NCBI GenBank assembly: GCA_903872555.1
Contig: CAIQLE010000124.1
Location: forward strand, 1-7,008
Direction: 5' to 3'
Source: an uncultured bacterium
GTDB lineage: Bacteria > Pseudomonadota > Gammaproteobacteria > Burkholderiales > Burkholderiaceae_D
Length of the DNA stretch: 7,008 bases
The position numbers and the translations under genes were made by a program. The first letter of the stretch is position 1, and every line of letters begins with the position of its first letter. Below the pieces are notes generated by a model. That model was not told where the DNA came from. It made no database searches and saw nothing but the letters and a program-made list of their open reading frames with translations. Positions 1 to 6,605 of the stretch are shown piece after piece.

Positions 1-302
1 CAGTCCAGCAATTCATCACGGTCAGCTGCCTGCAGTATGTCGTTTAAGGTATCGCTGCGTCCCGAGGCGCGTATGCCTTGCGCAATCGCCAGCAGGTGCA
101 AATCGTGATTGCCCAGTACCACCCGCACGCGCGATCCCAGCGAGCGCAGGCGGCGCAGGGTCTGCAGGGATTGCGGGCCGCGATTGACCAGATCGCCGAC
201 AAACACCAGTTGTGCCGCAGGATCTATCGTTTCTATACGTTCCAGCAGGCGGTCGAGCTGGCTGGCGCAGCCTTGCAAGTCGCCGATGGCAAAAGTGGTC
301 AT
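1..302 (-). CDS. apaH: Symmetrical diadenosine tetraphosphatase ApaH, N-terminal part (cut by window edge)
   Basis: The minus strand from the ATG at 302-300 encodes 100 codons of a calcineurin-like metallophosphatase, which hydrolyses Ap4A symmetrically to two ADP in the cytoplasm. The order of motifs is typical: GDLQGC at residues 7-12, GDLVNRGP at 36-43 and GNHD at 64-67, which supply metal ligands and the phosphate-binding histidine. The first motif has Gln where Escherichia coli ApaH has His; as I recall, Gln is usual in Pseudomonas and betaproteobacterial ApaH, so this is not damage. The start is placed directly before TTFAIGD, as in the family; the Shine-Dalgarno sequence is weak (an AGG about 8 bases upstream). 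Full-length ApaH is about 270-280 residues, so roughly 170 C-terminal residues lie beyond position 1. It is transcribed divergently from the rhamnose operon. PrpE or another Ser/Thr-type phosphatase is a less likely alternative. Confidence 0.92.
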   Translation of the reverse strand, partial: MTTFAIGDLQGCASQLDRLLERIETIDPAAQLVFVGDLVNRGPQSLQTLRRLRSLGSRVRVVLGNHDLHLLAIAQGIRASGRSDTLNDILQAADRDELLD

Positions 303-421
303 TTCAGGCCTGCTTACAGAATGGTTGATTGCTGTCGATACAGCTTGAAGCGCCCTGTGACAGGCAGAGTGAAAGATCACTCAGGCGACATTGTAGTTTT
401 TCGCGGAGAACAGGGCTACTG

Positions 422-447
422 GCGTAAAATGCCGCGAGAATTTACGC
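422..447. repeat. Inverted repeat upstream of rfbB, possible operator
   Basis: The 7-base arms GCGTAAA (422-428) and TTTACGC (441-447) are perfect reverse complements separated by 12 bases. The left arm overlaps the candidate -10 box TAAAAT at 425-430, and the right arm ends 31 bases before the rfbB start codon. The arms sit about two helical turns apart, as in sites bound by dimeric regulators, but the transcript could also form a weak hairpin. No regulator is recognised, and a 7-base match can occur by chance. Confidence 0.4.
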
Positions 448-467
448 TTGTTTGCTTATTGAACTTG

Positions 468-472
468 TAAGG
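468..472 (+). promoter_or_regulatory. Ribosome binding site of rfbB
   Basis: TAAGG lies 6 bases before the ATG at 479. It decides the start: the same frame opens at a TTG at 452, but only the ATG at 479 has this site at proper spacing and begins directly with the conserved [13 protein letters not shown] of the family. Confidence 0.75.
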
Positions 473-478
473 CTTTCC

Positions 479-1576
479 ATGATCCTTGTTACCGGTGGTG
501 CCGGCTTTATCGGCTCAAATTTTGTGCTCGACTGGCTAGCCGCCAGCGATGAGCCTGTGCTGAATCTCGATAAGCTCACCTACGCAGGCAATCCCGACAA
601 TTTATCTTCATTGGCTGGCGATGCACGCCACGTCTTTGTGCGCGGTGATATCTGCGATCGTGCCTTGTTAAATCAGCTGCTCGCACAATATCAGCCGCGT
701 GCGATGGTGCATTTCGCCGCTGAAAGCCATGTCGACAGATCGATTCATGGTCCCGGTGATTTCATACGCACGAATGTCGATGGTACTTTCAGCTTATTGG
801 AAGCCACGCGCGCTTATCTTGCGGGCTTGTCCGACGCACAGAAAAACAATTTCCGTTTTTTGCATGTATCGACCGATGAAGTCTTTGGCAGCCTGGGTGC
901 AAATGATGCGGCTTTTTCCGAGACCACAGCTTATGCGCCGAACAGTCCTTATTCAGCCTCTAAAGCTGCCTCCGATCATCTGGTGCGCGCCTGGCATCAC
1001 ACCTATGGACTGCCGGTCGTCACGGGGAACTGTTCGAATAATTACGGTCCGCTCCAATTTCCTGAAAAACTGATTCCTCTCATCATTGCTAATGCGCTCG
1101 CCGGTAAACCGCTGCCCGTCTATGGCGATGGTCAGCAAGTGCGTGACTGGCTGTATGTGGGCGACCATTGCAGTGCACTGCGCCGCGTGCTCGAAGCCGG
1201 ACGCTTAGGTGAGACCTATAACATCGGTGGCTGGAATGAAAAAGCCAATCTCGATGTGGTGCATACCCTGTGTGACTTGCTGAATGAACTCGCACCGGAG
1301 CGCGCCCCTGCGCAAGGTGCTTATCGAGAGCTCATTACTTTTGTCACCGACAGGCCGGGGCATGACAGGCGCTATGCAATCGACGCGCGCAAGATAGAGC
1401 GCGAACTGGGCTGGAAGCCGGCTGAAACCTTCGAGACCGGCATGCGCAAGACCGTGCAGTGGTTTCTGGACCATCAGGACTGGGTCCAAAAAATTCAGTC
1501 AGGCGATTACCTGACATGGATAGACCGCAATTACGCACAACGCAGTGAAAGTCATCCTAGCGGGAGCGCAGCATGA
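479..1576 (+). CDS. rfbB: dTDP-glucose 4,6-dehydratase RfbB/RmlB
   Basis: This is the second enzyme of dTDP-L-rhamnose synthesis. It converts dTDP-glucose to dTDP-4-keto-6-deoxyglucose with bound NAD+ in the cytoplasm. The protein has 365 residues, normal for the family, and is an extended short-chain dehydrogenase. The Rossmann motif GGAGFIGS is at residues 6-13, STDEVFG at 131-137 gives the catalytic Thr132, Asp133 and Glu134, and YSASK gives Tyr158 and Lys162. [15 protein letters not shown] (187-201) and [12 protein letters not shown] (291-302) are substrate-binding signatures specific to RmlB, which sets it apart from UDP-glucose epimerases. It is the first gene of the plus-strand unit. 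Its TGA overlaps the rfbA start as ATGA, which suggests translational coupling. Nothing is missing. Confidence 0.97.
   Translation: MILVTGGAGFIGSNFVLDWLAASDEPVLNLDKLTYAGNPDNLSSLAGDARHVFVRGDICDRALLNQLLAQYQPRAMVHFAAESHVDRSIHGPGDFIRTNVDGTFSLLEATRAYLAGLSDAQKNNFRFLHVSTDEVFGSLGANDAAFSETTAYAPNSPYSASKAASDHLVRAWHHTYGLPVVTGNCSNNYGPLQFPEKLIPLIIANALAGKPLPVYGDGQQVRDWLYVGDHCSALRRVLEAGRLGETYNIGGWNEKANLDVVHTLCDLLNELAPERAPAQGAYRELITFVTDRPGHDRRYAIDARKIERELGWKPAETFETGMRKTVQWFLDHQDWVQKIQSGDYLTWIDRNYAQRSESHPSGSAA
1562..1566 (+). promoter_or_regulatory. Ribosome binding site of rfbA, inside the end of rfbB
   Basis: GGGAG lies 6 bases before the ATG at 1573, within the last codons of rfbB. It supports the start at 1573 over the in-frame ATG two codons later at 1579, which would be 12 bases from the site. 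Confidence 0.6.
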
Positions 1577-2460
1577 ACATGACAAGACGCGGCATTATTC
1601 TGGCCGGCGGTTCGGGTACCCGTCTTTATCCCGTCACCATGGCAGTCTCCAAGCAATTGCTGCCTGTGTATGACAAGCCCATGATTTATTACCCGCTCAC
1701 GACCCTGATGCTGGCGGGTATGCGCGATATATTGCTGATTTCTACACCCCAAGACACGCCGCGTTTCGAACAGTTATTAGGCGATGGCAGCCAGTGGGGT
1801 ATCAATATTCAATACGCAGTCCAGCCTTCGCCGGATGGTCTGGCACAGGCCTTTATTATTGGCCGTGAATTTGTCGGTCAACATCCTTCTTCACTGATCC
1901 TGGGTGACAACCTGTATTACGGCCATGATCTTGATCGTAGCCTGAACGCAGCAAGCCAGCGTGAAGGTGGTGCGACCGTATTTGCTTATCACGTACAAGA
2001 TCCTGAGCGCTATGGTGTGGTGGGTTTTGATGATCAGCGTCGCGCCATCAGCATAGAAGAAAAACCGCTCAAGCCAAAATCCAATTACGCAGTCACCGGT
2101 CTGTATTTTTACGATACGACGGTATGTGATATCGCTGCCAGCATACAGCCATCAGCACGCGGTGAACTAGAGATCACCGATGTCAATCGTGTCTATCTGG
2201 AACAGAGCAAACTGAACGTCGAAGTGATGGGGCGCGGCATGGCCTGGCTGGATACCGGCACGCATGAATCCCTGCTGGAAGCCGGACAATTTATCGCCAC
2301 ACTGGAAAAACGTCAGGGCCTGAAAGTCGCCTGTCCGGAGGAAGTGGCCTATCGCAAAGGCTATATCACTGCAGAGCATTTGCAGAAGCTGGCTGAACCC
2401 ATGAAGAAAAACAGCTACGGTCAGTATTTGCTGCGCCTGCTGCAAGATCAGGTGTATTAA
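1573..2460 (+). CDS. rfbA: Glucose-1-phosphate thymidylyltransferase RfbA/RmlA
   Basis: This enzyme makes dTDP-glucose and pyrophosphate from glucose-1-phosphate and dTTP, the first and normally feedback-inhibited step towards dTDP-L-rhamnose. The 295 residues match the usual length of about 290. The nucleotidyltransferase signature [11 protein letters not shown] is at residues 10-20, followed by [17 protein letters not shown] (26-42). The metal-binding Asp112 is in [10 protein letters not shown], the EKP motif is at 163-165, and the second metal-binding Asp227 is in WLDTGTH. The start overlaps the rfbB stop by four bases. Only 4 bases separate its TAA from rfbC. The two conserved Asp residues and the long C-terminal tail fit the RmlA branch rather than GalU or GlmU. 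It should draw glucose-1-phosphate from the mutase encoded downstream (inference). Confidence 0.97.
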   Translation: MNMTRRGIILAGGSGTRLYPVTMAVSKQLLPVYDKPMIYYPLTTLMLAGMRDILLISTPQDTPRFEQLLGDGSQWGINIQYAVQPSPDGLAQAFIIGREFVGQHPSSLILGDNLYYGHDLDRSLNAASQREGGATVFAYHVQDPERYGVVGFDDQRRAISIEEKPLKPKSNYAVTGLYFYDTTVCDIAASIQPSARGELEITDVNRVYLEQSKLNVEVMGRGMAWLDTGTHESLLEAGQFIATLEKRQGLKVACPEEVAYRKGYITAEHLQKLAEPMKKNSYGQYLLRLLQDQVY

Positions 2461-2464
2461 TACG

Positions 2465-3010
2465 ATGAATATTATTCGCACCGACATACCGGATGTCTGC
2501 ATCTTTGAACCCAAGGTCTTTGGCGATGCGCGCGGGTTTTTTTTAGAAAGCTTTAACCAGCAGCAGTTTGAAACACTGACGGGTGTGGCGACTCATTTTG
2601 TGCAAGACAATCATTCACGCTCAGCGCGTGGTGTGTTGCGCGGCTTGCACTACCAGATACGACAGACTCAGGGCAAACTGGTACGCGTGATCGCCGGAGA
2701 AGTGTTTGATGTCTGTGTAGATCTGCGAAGACACTCCGCCAGTTTTGGTAAATCATTCAGTGTCTTGCTGTCGGCGGAGAATCACCGTCAGCTCTGGATA
2801 CCGCCCGGATTTGCGCATGGTTTTCTGGTGACCAGTGAGAGCGCAGATTTTGTTTACAAAACTACAGACTATTACGCCCCCGAGCATGAGCGCTCCTTAT
2901 TGTGGAATGATCCCGCGCTCAAGATTGAATGGCCTCTGAGTGAGACGCCCATCCTCTCTGCCAAAGATCAGGCAGGCCTTCCTTTCGCGCAGGCTGAAAC
3001 TTTCGAATGA
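2465..3010 (+). CDS. rfbC: dTDP-4-dehydrorhamnose 3,5-epimerase RfbC/RmlC
   Basis: This enzyme epimerises C3 and C5 of dTDP-4-keto-6-deoxyglucose to give dTDP-4-keto-L-rhamnose. The 181 residues form a single cupin-type domain of normal length. Visible signatures are DARGFFLESF (21-30), RGVLRGLHYQ (55-64) with the catalytic His62, IPPGFAHGF (112-120), Tyr131 in VYKTTDYY, and Asp168 near the C-terminus. By comparison with Salmonella RmlC, His62, Tyr131 and Asp168 are the likely catalytic set. The start follows rfbA by 4 bases; AGGTG at 2450-2454 is a distant, weak Shine-Dalgarno site, so coupling to rfbA translation is likely. Its stop overlaps the rfbD start as ATGA. The codons for Phe25-Phe26-Leu27 contain eight consecutive T (2537-2544), a possible slippage site. 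Confidence 0.96.
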   Translation: MNIIRTDIPDVCIFEPKVFGDARGFFLESFNQQQFETLTGVATHFVQDNHSRSARGVLRGLHYQIRQTQGKLVRVIAGEVFDVCVDLRRHSASFGKSFSVLLSAENHRQLWIPPGFAHGFLVTSESADFVYKTTDYYAPEHERSLLWNDPALKIEWPLSETPILSAKDQAGLPFAQAETFE

Positions 3011-3894
3011 ACATACTGATTACGGGTCGCAACGGGCAGGTGGGTCATGCACTGAGTCAGACGCCATCGCTGACCAATCTGGGCACATGTGTTTTTTTGG
3101 ACAGATCACAACTTGATCTGGCAGATTTTGATGCCCTGCGTAACACAGTCAAAAATCTCAGACCGGACCTGATCATCAATGCCGCTGCATATACGGCAGT
3201 TGATCAGGCAGAGTCGGAAGACACACTCGCTCATCGCATCAATGGCGAAGCGCCGGGGGTCTTGGCTGAAGCAGCCAAAGCGGTCGGTGCAGCGCTGATT
3301 CATTACTCTACCGACTATGTCTTTGATGGCAGCAAGCAAGGCGCATGGACTGAAACGGACCAGCCTTCACCTTTGTCAGCCTATGGCCGCAGCAAACTCG
3401 TTGGTGAGCAAGCGATCGCTGCAGTCGGCCTGCCGCATCTGATTCTGCGTACTAGCTGGGTGTACGGACTGTATGGCAAAAATTTTTTACTGACCATGCA
3501 GAGGCTGGCCCAGACCCGGGATGAACTTTCTATCGTCGCTGATCAGTTTGGCGCACCGACCTGGAGCCAGACTATCGCTGATGCAACTGCAGCCACTGTT
3601 CGTCAGTTGAATGAGCCTGCGCAACTGGCAGAGCACAGTGGCATTTATCATCTGTGTGCTGGTGGACAGACCAGCTGGCATGGTTTTGCGCAGAAGATCT
3701 TTGATCATCCTGCCATGATTCAGCGCCCCAGACTGAAAGCCATCACCACAGCAGAGTACCCGACACCGGCAGCACGTCCAAAAAACTCGGTCATGAATAC
3801 CGAAAAATTCCGCAGCCAGTTTGGTGAATTGCCGCAATGGGATGAGGCACTCAGGCAGTGCCAGCAGCAGCTCTCCGATGTGGCACAACGATAG
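3007..3894 (+). CDS. rfbD: dTDP-4-dehydrorhamnose reductase RfbD/RmlD
   Basis: This enzyme reduces dTDP-4-keto-L-rhamnose to dTDP-L-rhamnose with NAD(P)H, the last step of the pathway. The 295 residues are typical for RmlD. The nucleotide-binding motif GRNGQVG is at residues 7-13, NAAAYTAVDQAE at 58-69, YSTDYVFDG at 100-108 with Thr102 and Asp103, and the catalytic pair Tyr126 and Lys130 is in YGRSK. TSWVYG (149-154), QFGAPTW (180-186) and RPKNSVMNTEKF (257-268) are family signatures. The start overlaps the rfbC stop by four bases and has no good Shine-Dalgarno site, so translation probably depends on ribosomes finishing rfbC. It is followed after 13 bases by the hexose-phosphate mutase gene. 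A run of seven T occurs at 3092-3098. The gene is intact. Confidence 0.96.
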   Translation: MNILITGRNGQVGHALSQTPSLTNLGTCVFLDRSQLDLADFDALRNTVKNLRPDLIINAAAYTAVDQAESEDTLAHRINGEAPGVLAEAAKAVGAALIHYSTDYVFDGSKQGAWTETDQPSPLSAYGRSKLVGEQAIAAVGLPHLILRTSWVYGLYGKNFLLTMQRLAQTRDELSIVADQFGAPTWSQTIADATAATVRQLNEPAQLAEHSGIYHLCAGGQTSWHGFAQKIFDHPAMIQRPRLKAITTAEYPTPAARPKNSVMNTEKFRSQFGELPQWDEALRQCQQQLSDVAQR

Positions 3895-3907
3895 AAAGTG
3901 TCTTGAT

Positions 3908-5296
3908 ATGGCCAACAGCAATGCAACTCTGACACCCGGTATTTTTAAAGCCTACGATATCCGTGGCGTGCTCGGCAGCACACTGGATACCGCAATAGCC
4001 CATCAGATCGGCATGGCCTTTGGTTCGACGGCGCTGGAGCAGGGTGAGCATACGGTCATCATAGGGCGCGATGGTCGTTTGTCCGGACCGGATTTATCAG
4101 CTGCACTGGCGGCAGGCCTGCAGGCCGCAGGTGTGAATGTGATTGATCTCGGCATGGTGGCGACACCCATGCTGTATTTCGCCACCCATGTACTGGGTGC
4201 AGCCAGCGGCATCATGGTGACAGGTAGTCATAACCCGCCTGATTACAATGGTTTCAAAATGGTGCTTTCAGGTCAGGCCATTTATGGTGAGGCCATACAG
4301 CAGCTGTATCAGCGCATCATCAACAAACGCTTTACTCAGGGTCAGGGCAGCTATCAGCAGCATGACATACGCACAGCGTATCTGGAACGCATCACGGGTG
4401 GCGTGCAACTCGCTCGCCGCATGAAGATTGTCATCGATTGCGGTAATGGTGTGGCCGGTGCCTTTGCCGGCGAGCTGTATCGTGGTCTGGGTTGTGAAGT
4501 GCAGGAATTGTTTTGCGAGGTCGATGGTCATTTTCCGAATCATCATCCGGATCCCGCCCATCCCGAAAATTTGCAAGATGTGATTCATGCCTTGCAAACC
4601 ACCGATGCCGAACTGGGTCTGGCCTTTGATGGTGATGGCGACCGTCTTGGTGTGGTCACCAAAGACGGGCAGATCATTTATCCCGACCGGCAATTGATGT
4701 TGTTTGCCAGAGATGTGTTGAAGCGTCATCCGGGTGCGCCGATTTTGTATGACGTCAAATGCAGCCGGCATGTCGGTGTGGTGGTGAGTGCTGCAGGCGG
4801 TGAGCCCCTGATGTGTCAGACCGGCCATTCGCTGGTGAAAGCCAAAATGCGCGAGACGAATGCGCCTTTCGGTGGTGAGATGAGCGGCCATTTATTTTTC
4901 AAAGACCGCTGGTATGGATTCGATGATGGCCTGTATGCAGGCGCACGCCTGCTGGAGCTGGCGAGCCGTATGCAAGACATCAGTGCTGAGCTGAATGCTT
5001 TGCCGCAATCGATGTCGACGCCAGAGCTACAGATACAGCTGGCGGAAGGTGAGAATCATGCGCTGGTTGGGCGGCTGCAGCAACAGACTGACTGGCCAGG
5101 TGCTGAGCGCATCATCAAAATTGATGGCGTGCGCGTTGAATATTCTGATGGTTTTGGTCTGGTGCGTGCGTCGAATACCACGCCGGTATTAGTGTTGCGC
5201 TTTGAAGCTGAAACCACAGCAGGTTTGCATCGCATACAGCAGGCGCTTGGTGCGGCCATTTGTGCCGTCAAGCCTGATGCAGTGCTCCCGTTCTGA
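3908..5296 (+). CDS. algC: Phosphomannomutase/phosphoglucomutase (AlgC/ManB/XanA family)
   Basis: This is an alpha-D-phosphohexomutase of 462 residues that moves phosphate between C6 and C1 of mannose or glucose. The phosphoserine loop TGSHNPP is at residues 105-111 with Ser107, the Mg2+ loop DGDGDR is at 241-246 with Asp241, Asp243 and Asp245, the sugar-specificity loop GGEMSGH is at 322-328, and the phosphate-binding loop RASNTTP is at 420-426. Each lies one residue before its counterpart in Pseudomonas aeruginosa AlgC, as I remember that numbering, which favours the dual-specificity group over GlmM or Pgm. The frame is open further upstream, but the ATG at 3908 follows rfbD by 13 bases and places the conserved GIFKAYDIRG at 11-20, as in the family; earlier ATGs would overlap rfbD. 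The Shine-Dalgarno site is weak. It probably supplies glucose-1-phosphate to RfbA and possibly mannose-1-phosphate. Which sugar it prefers cannot be read from sequence. Confidence 0.93.
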   Translation: MANSNATLTPGIFKAYDIRGVLGSTLDTAIAHQIGMAFGSTALEQGEHTVIIGRDGRLSGPDLSAALAAGLQAAGVNVIDLGMVATPMLYFATHVLGAASGIMVTGSHNPPDYNGFKMVLSGQAIYGEAIQQLYQRIINKRFTQGQGSYQQHDIRTAYLERITGGVQLARRMKIVIDCGNGVAGAFAGELYRGLGCEVQELFCEVDGHFPNHHPDPAHPENLQDVIHALQTTDAELGLAFDGDGDRLGVVTKDGQIIYPDRQLMLFARDVLKRHPGAPILYDVKCSRHVGVVVSAAGGEPLMCQTGHSLVKAKMRETNAPFGGEMSGHLFFKDRWYGFDDGLYAGARLLELASRMQDISAELNALPQSMSTPELQIQLAEGENHALVGRLQQQTDWPGAERIIKIDGVRVEYSDGFGLVRASNTTPVLVLRFEAETTAGLHRIQQALGAAICAVKPDAVLPF

Positions 5297-6600
5297 TGCA
5301 TGACGGCAGCATGAAACCCCGCTCAGACCTGCATCCTTATTTACGTCTGTATTCTTTGCTGTGGTGGGTAATCCTGCCGTTTGCCCTGCTGCGTCTATGG
5401 TGGCGTGGTTTTAAAGAACCCGGTTATCGCGAGCATGTTGCTGAACGTCTGGGCAGCTATTCAGTTAAGCCAGCGAGTCGCCTGATCTGGGTACATGCGG
5501 TATCCGTAGGTGAAACACGGGCGGCAGAACCGCTCATTCAAGCGCTGCTCCAGAACTATCCTCAGCATCAGCTACTGCTGACCCATATGACAGCCACCGG
5601 ACGCAGCACCGGCAAGTCCCTGTTTGCGCATGAGCCGCGTGTGATGCAAGCCTTTCTGCCCTATGACACGCTGAGCATGACGCAGCGCTTCATCGCCCAT
5701 TTCCAGCCTGAGCTGGGTCTGCTGATAGAGACCGAAGTGTGGCCTTGCCTGCTGGCTTCTGCCCATGCCGCGCAGGTGCCTTTGTCCCTGATCAATGCGC
5801 GCCTGTCTGAACGCTCTTTGCGGCGCGCACGCAAATTTTCTACTTTGCTGCGCACGGCTGCCAGTCAGCTGGCGTTCATAGGTGCACAAACGAATGAAGA
5901 TGCAAAGCGTTTGCAGTCCATGGGCGCACACAACATCAGCGTCACTGGCAATCTGAAATTTGATGTGAGCGTACCATCAGCGATGCTTGATGCAGGACGC
6001 ACGCTGCGTGCGCACTTAGGACCAAGAAAAATATTGTTATGCGCCAGTACACGTGAAGGGGAAGAAGCGCTGCTGTTGTCAGGCTATATGTCAGCCACTT
6101 TGCCACCAGATTTTTTGCTGCTGATAGTGCCGCGCCATCCGCAACGCTTTGATGAAGTGGCTAAGTTATTTGAAGATCAGGGCTTGCGCGTGATGCGCCG
6201 CTCGCAACTAGCTCACGAGGTATTGTCTGCTCATGTGCAGGTCGTGGTCGGTGATTCCATGGGGGAGATGTTTGCTTACTATGCCGCCTGTGATCTGGCT
6301 TTTATAGGCGGTAGTTTGCTGCCTCTGGGCGGTCAGAATCTGATCGAAGCCTGCGCCTGTGGCAAGCCTGTGCTGATTGGTCCGCATACTTTCAATTTTG
6401 CGCAGGCCAGTGACGATGCCGTGAGTCGTGGCGCTGCACTGCGTGTGGATAATGCAGCGCAGTTGTTCAAAACATCTTTCGAGCTGCTGACCGATGCCAG
6501 GTTGTTGTCGACGATGTCTGAAGCGGCACAAGATTTTGCAAACGCTGAGGTCGGCGCTACGCAAAAAACACTGGAATTACTGATTCCTTTGCTGAACTGA
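5296..6600 (+). CDS. waaA: 3-deoxy-D-manno-octulosonic acid (Kdo) transferase WaaA/KdtA
   Basis: WaaA is a GT30 glycosyltransferase on the inner face of the cytoplasmic membrane that transfers Kdo from CMP-Kdo to lipid IVA, the first step of LPS core assembly. The 434 residues fit the family (about 425). A hydrophobic anchor lies at about 17-36, followed by GYREHVAERLG (43-53) and VHAVSVGE (66-73) with the presumed catalytic Glu73. ETEVWP (145-150), NARLS (167-171), GNLKFD (218-223), VPRHPQRF (278-285), GGQNLIEA (345-352) and GPHTFNF (362-368) follow in the expected order. The ATG shares one base with the mutase stop (TGATG), which favours this start. An in-frame ATG at 5311 is a real alternative, and neither has a strong ribosome site. 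Mono- or bifunctionality cannot be told from the sequence. Its stop abuts the convergent PIN gene. Confidence 0.96.
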   Translation: MHDGSMKPRSDLHPYLRLYSLLWWVILPFALLRLWWRGFKEPGYREHVAERLGSYSVKPASRLIWVHAVSVGETRAAEPLIQALLQNYPQHQLLLTHMTATGRSTGKSLFAHEPRVMQAFLPYDTLSMTQRFIAHFQPELGLLIETEVWPCLLASAHAAQVPLSLINARLSERSLRRARKFSTLLRTAASQLAFIGAQTNEDAKRLQSMGAHNISVTGNLKFDVSVPSAMLDAGRTLRAHLGPRKILLCASTREGEEALLLSGYMSATLPPDFLLLIVPRHPQRFDEVAKLFEDQGLRVMRRSQLAHEVLSAHVQVVVGDSMGEMFAYYAACDLAFIGGSLLPLGGQNLIEACACGKPVLIGPHTFNFAQASDDAVSRGAALRVDNAAQLFKTSFELLTDARLLSTMSEAAQDFANAEVGATQKTLELLIPLLN

Positions 6601-6605
6601 TCAGT
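6596..6605. other. Ten-base palindrome holding both stop codons of the convergent genes
   Basis: The perfect palindrome ACTGATCAGT contains the waaA stop (TGA, 6598-6600) and, on the other strand, the stop of the PIN-domain gene (TGA, 6603-6601). There is no intergenic base between the two coding regions, and no stem followed by a T-run is seen near it on either strand. The palindrome itself is too short to act as a terminator and is probably a by-product of the two abutting stops. Confidence 0.6.

Larger units (their letters stand above)
303..478. promoter_or_regulatory. Divergent intergenic region between apaH and rfbB
   Basis: This 176-base gap is the only substantial non-coding stretch in the window, so it should carry the promoters of both apaH (leftward) and the rfb operon (rightward). 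On the plus strand TAAAAT at 425-430 matches the sigma-70 -10 consensus at five of six positions, but no good -35 hexamer lies 16-18 bases upstream. On the minus strand TACAAT, also five of six, lies at about 389-394, again without a clear -35. Four short inverted repeats lie in the region (331-344, 354-364, 367-382, 422-447). That promoters lie here is inferred from gene layout; the exact boxes are tentative. Confidence 0.45.

Noticed and set aside
78..470. Plus-strand open frame of 130 codons at the left edge
   Set aside because: It lies mostly antisense to apaH, which carries all its expected motifs on the other strand, and its translation shows no recognisable domain.
452..478. Upstream extension of rfbB by nine codons from a TTG start
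   Set aside because: The ATG at 479 has a TAAGG site 6 bases upstream and starts directly with the conserved Rossmann motif; the extension covers that ribosome site and has no family match.
2521..2544. GC-rich stretch followed by eight T in rfbC, resembling an intrinsic terminator
   Set aside because: The preceding GC-rich bases do not form a convincing stem-loop, and the codons encode the conserved RGFFLESF motif.
3821..3907. Upstream extension of the mutase by 29 codons into rfbD
   Set aside because: It would overlap the conserved reading of rfbD, and the extra residues do not resemble the N-terminus of the family, which starts shortly before the GIFKAYDIRG segment.
4268..4891. Minus-strand open frame of 207 codons inside the mutase gene
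   Set aside because: It is antisense to the mutase region holding the metal-binding and sugar-binding loops. The translation is rich in His, Gln and Met without a domain, as expected for a shadow frame.
6208..6564. Minus-strand open frames of about 90-120 codons inside waaA, here and at 5572-5931
   Set aside because: They are antisense to well-conserved waaA motifs, have no clear ribosome site or domain, and are explained by codon bias in waaA.
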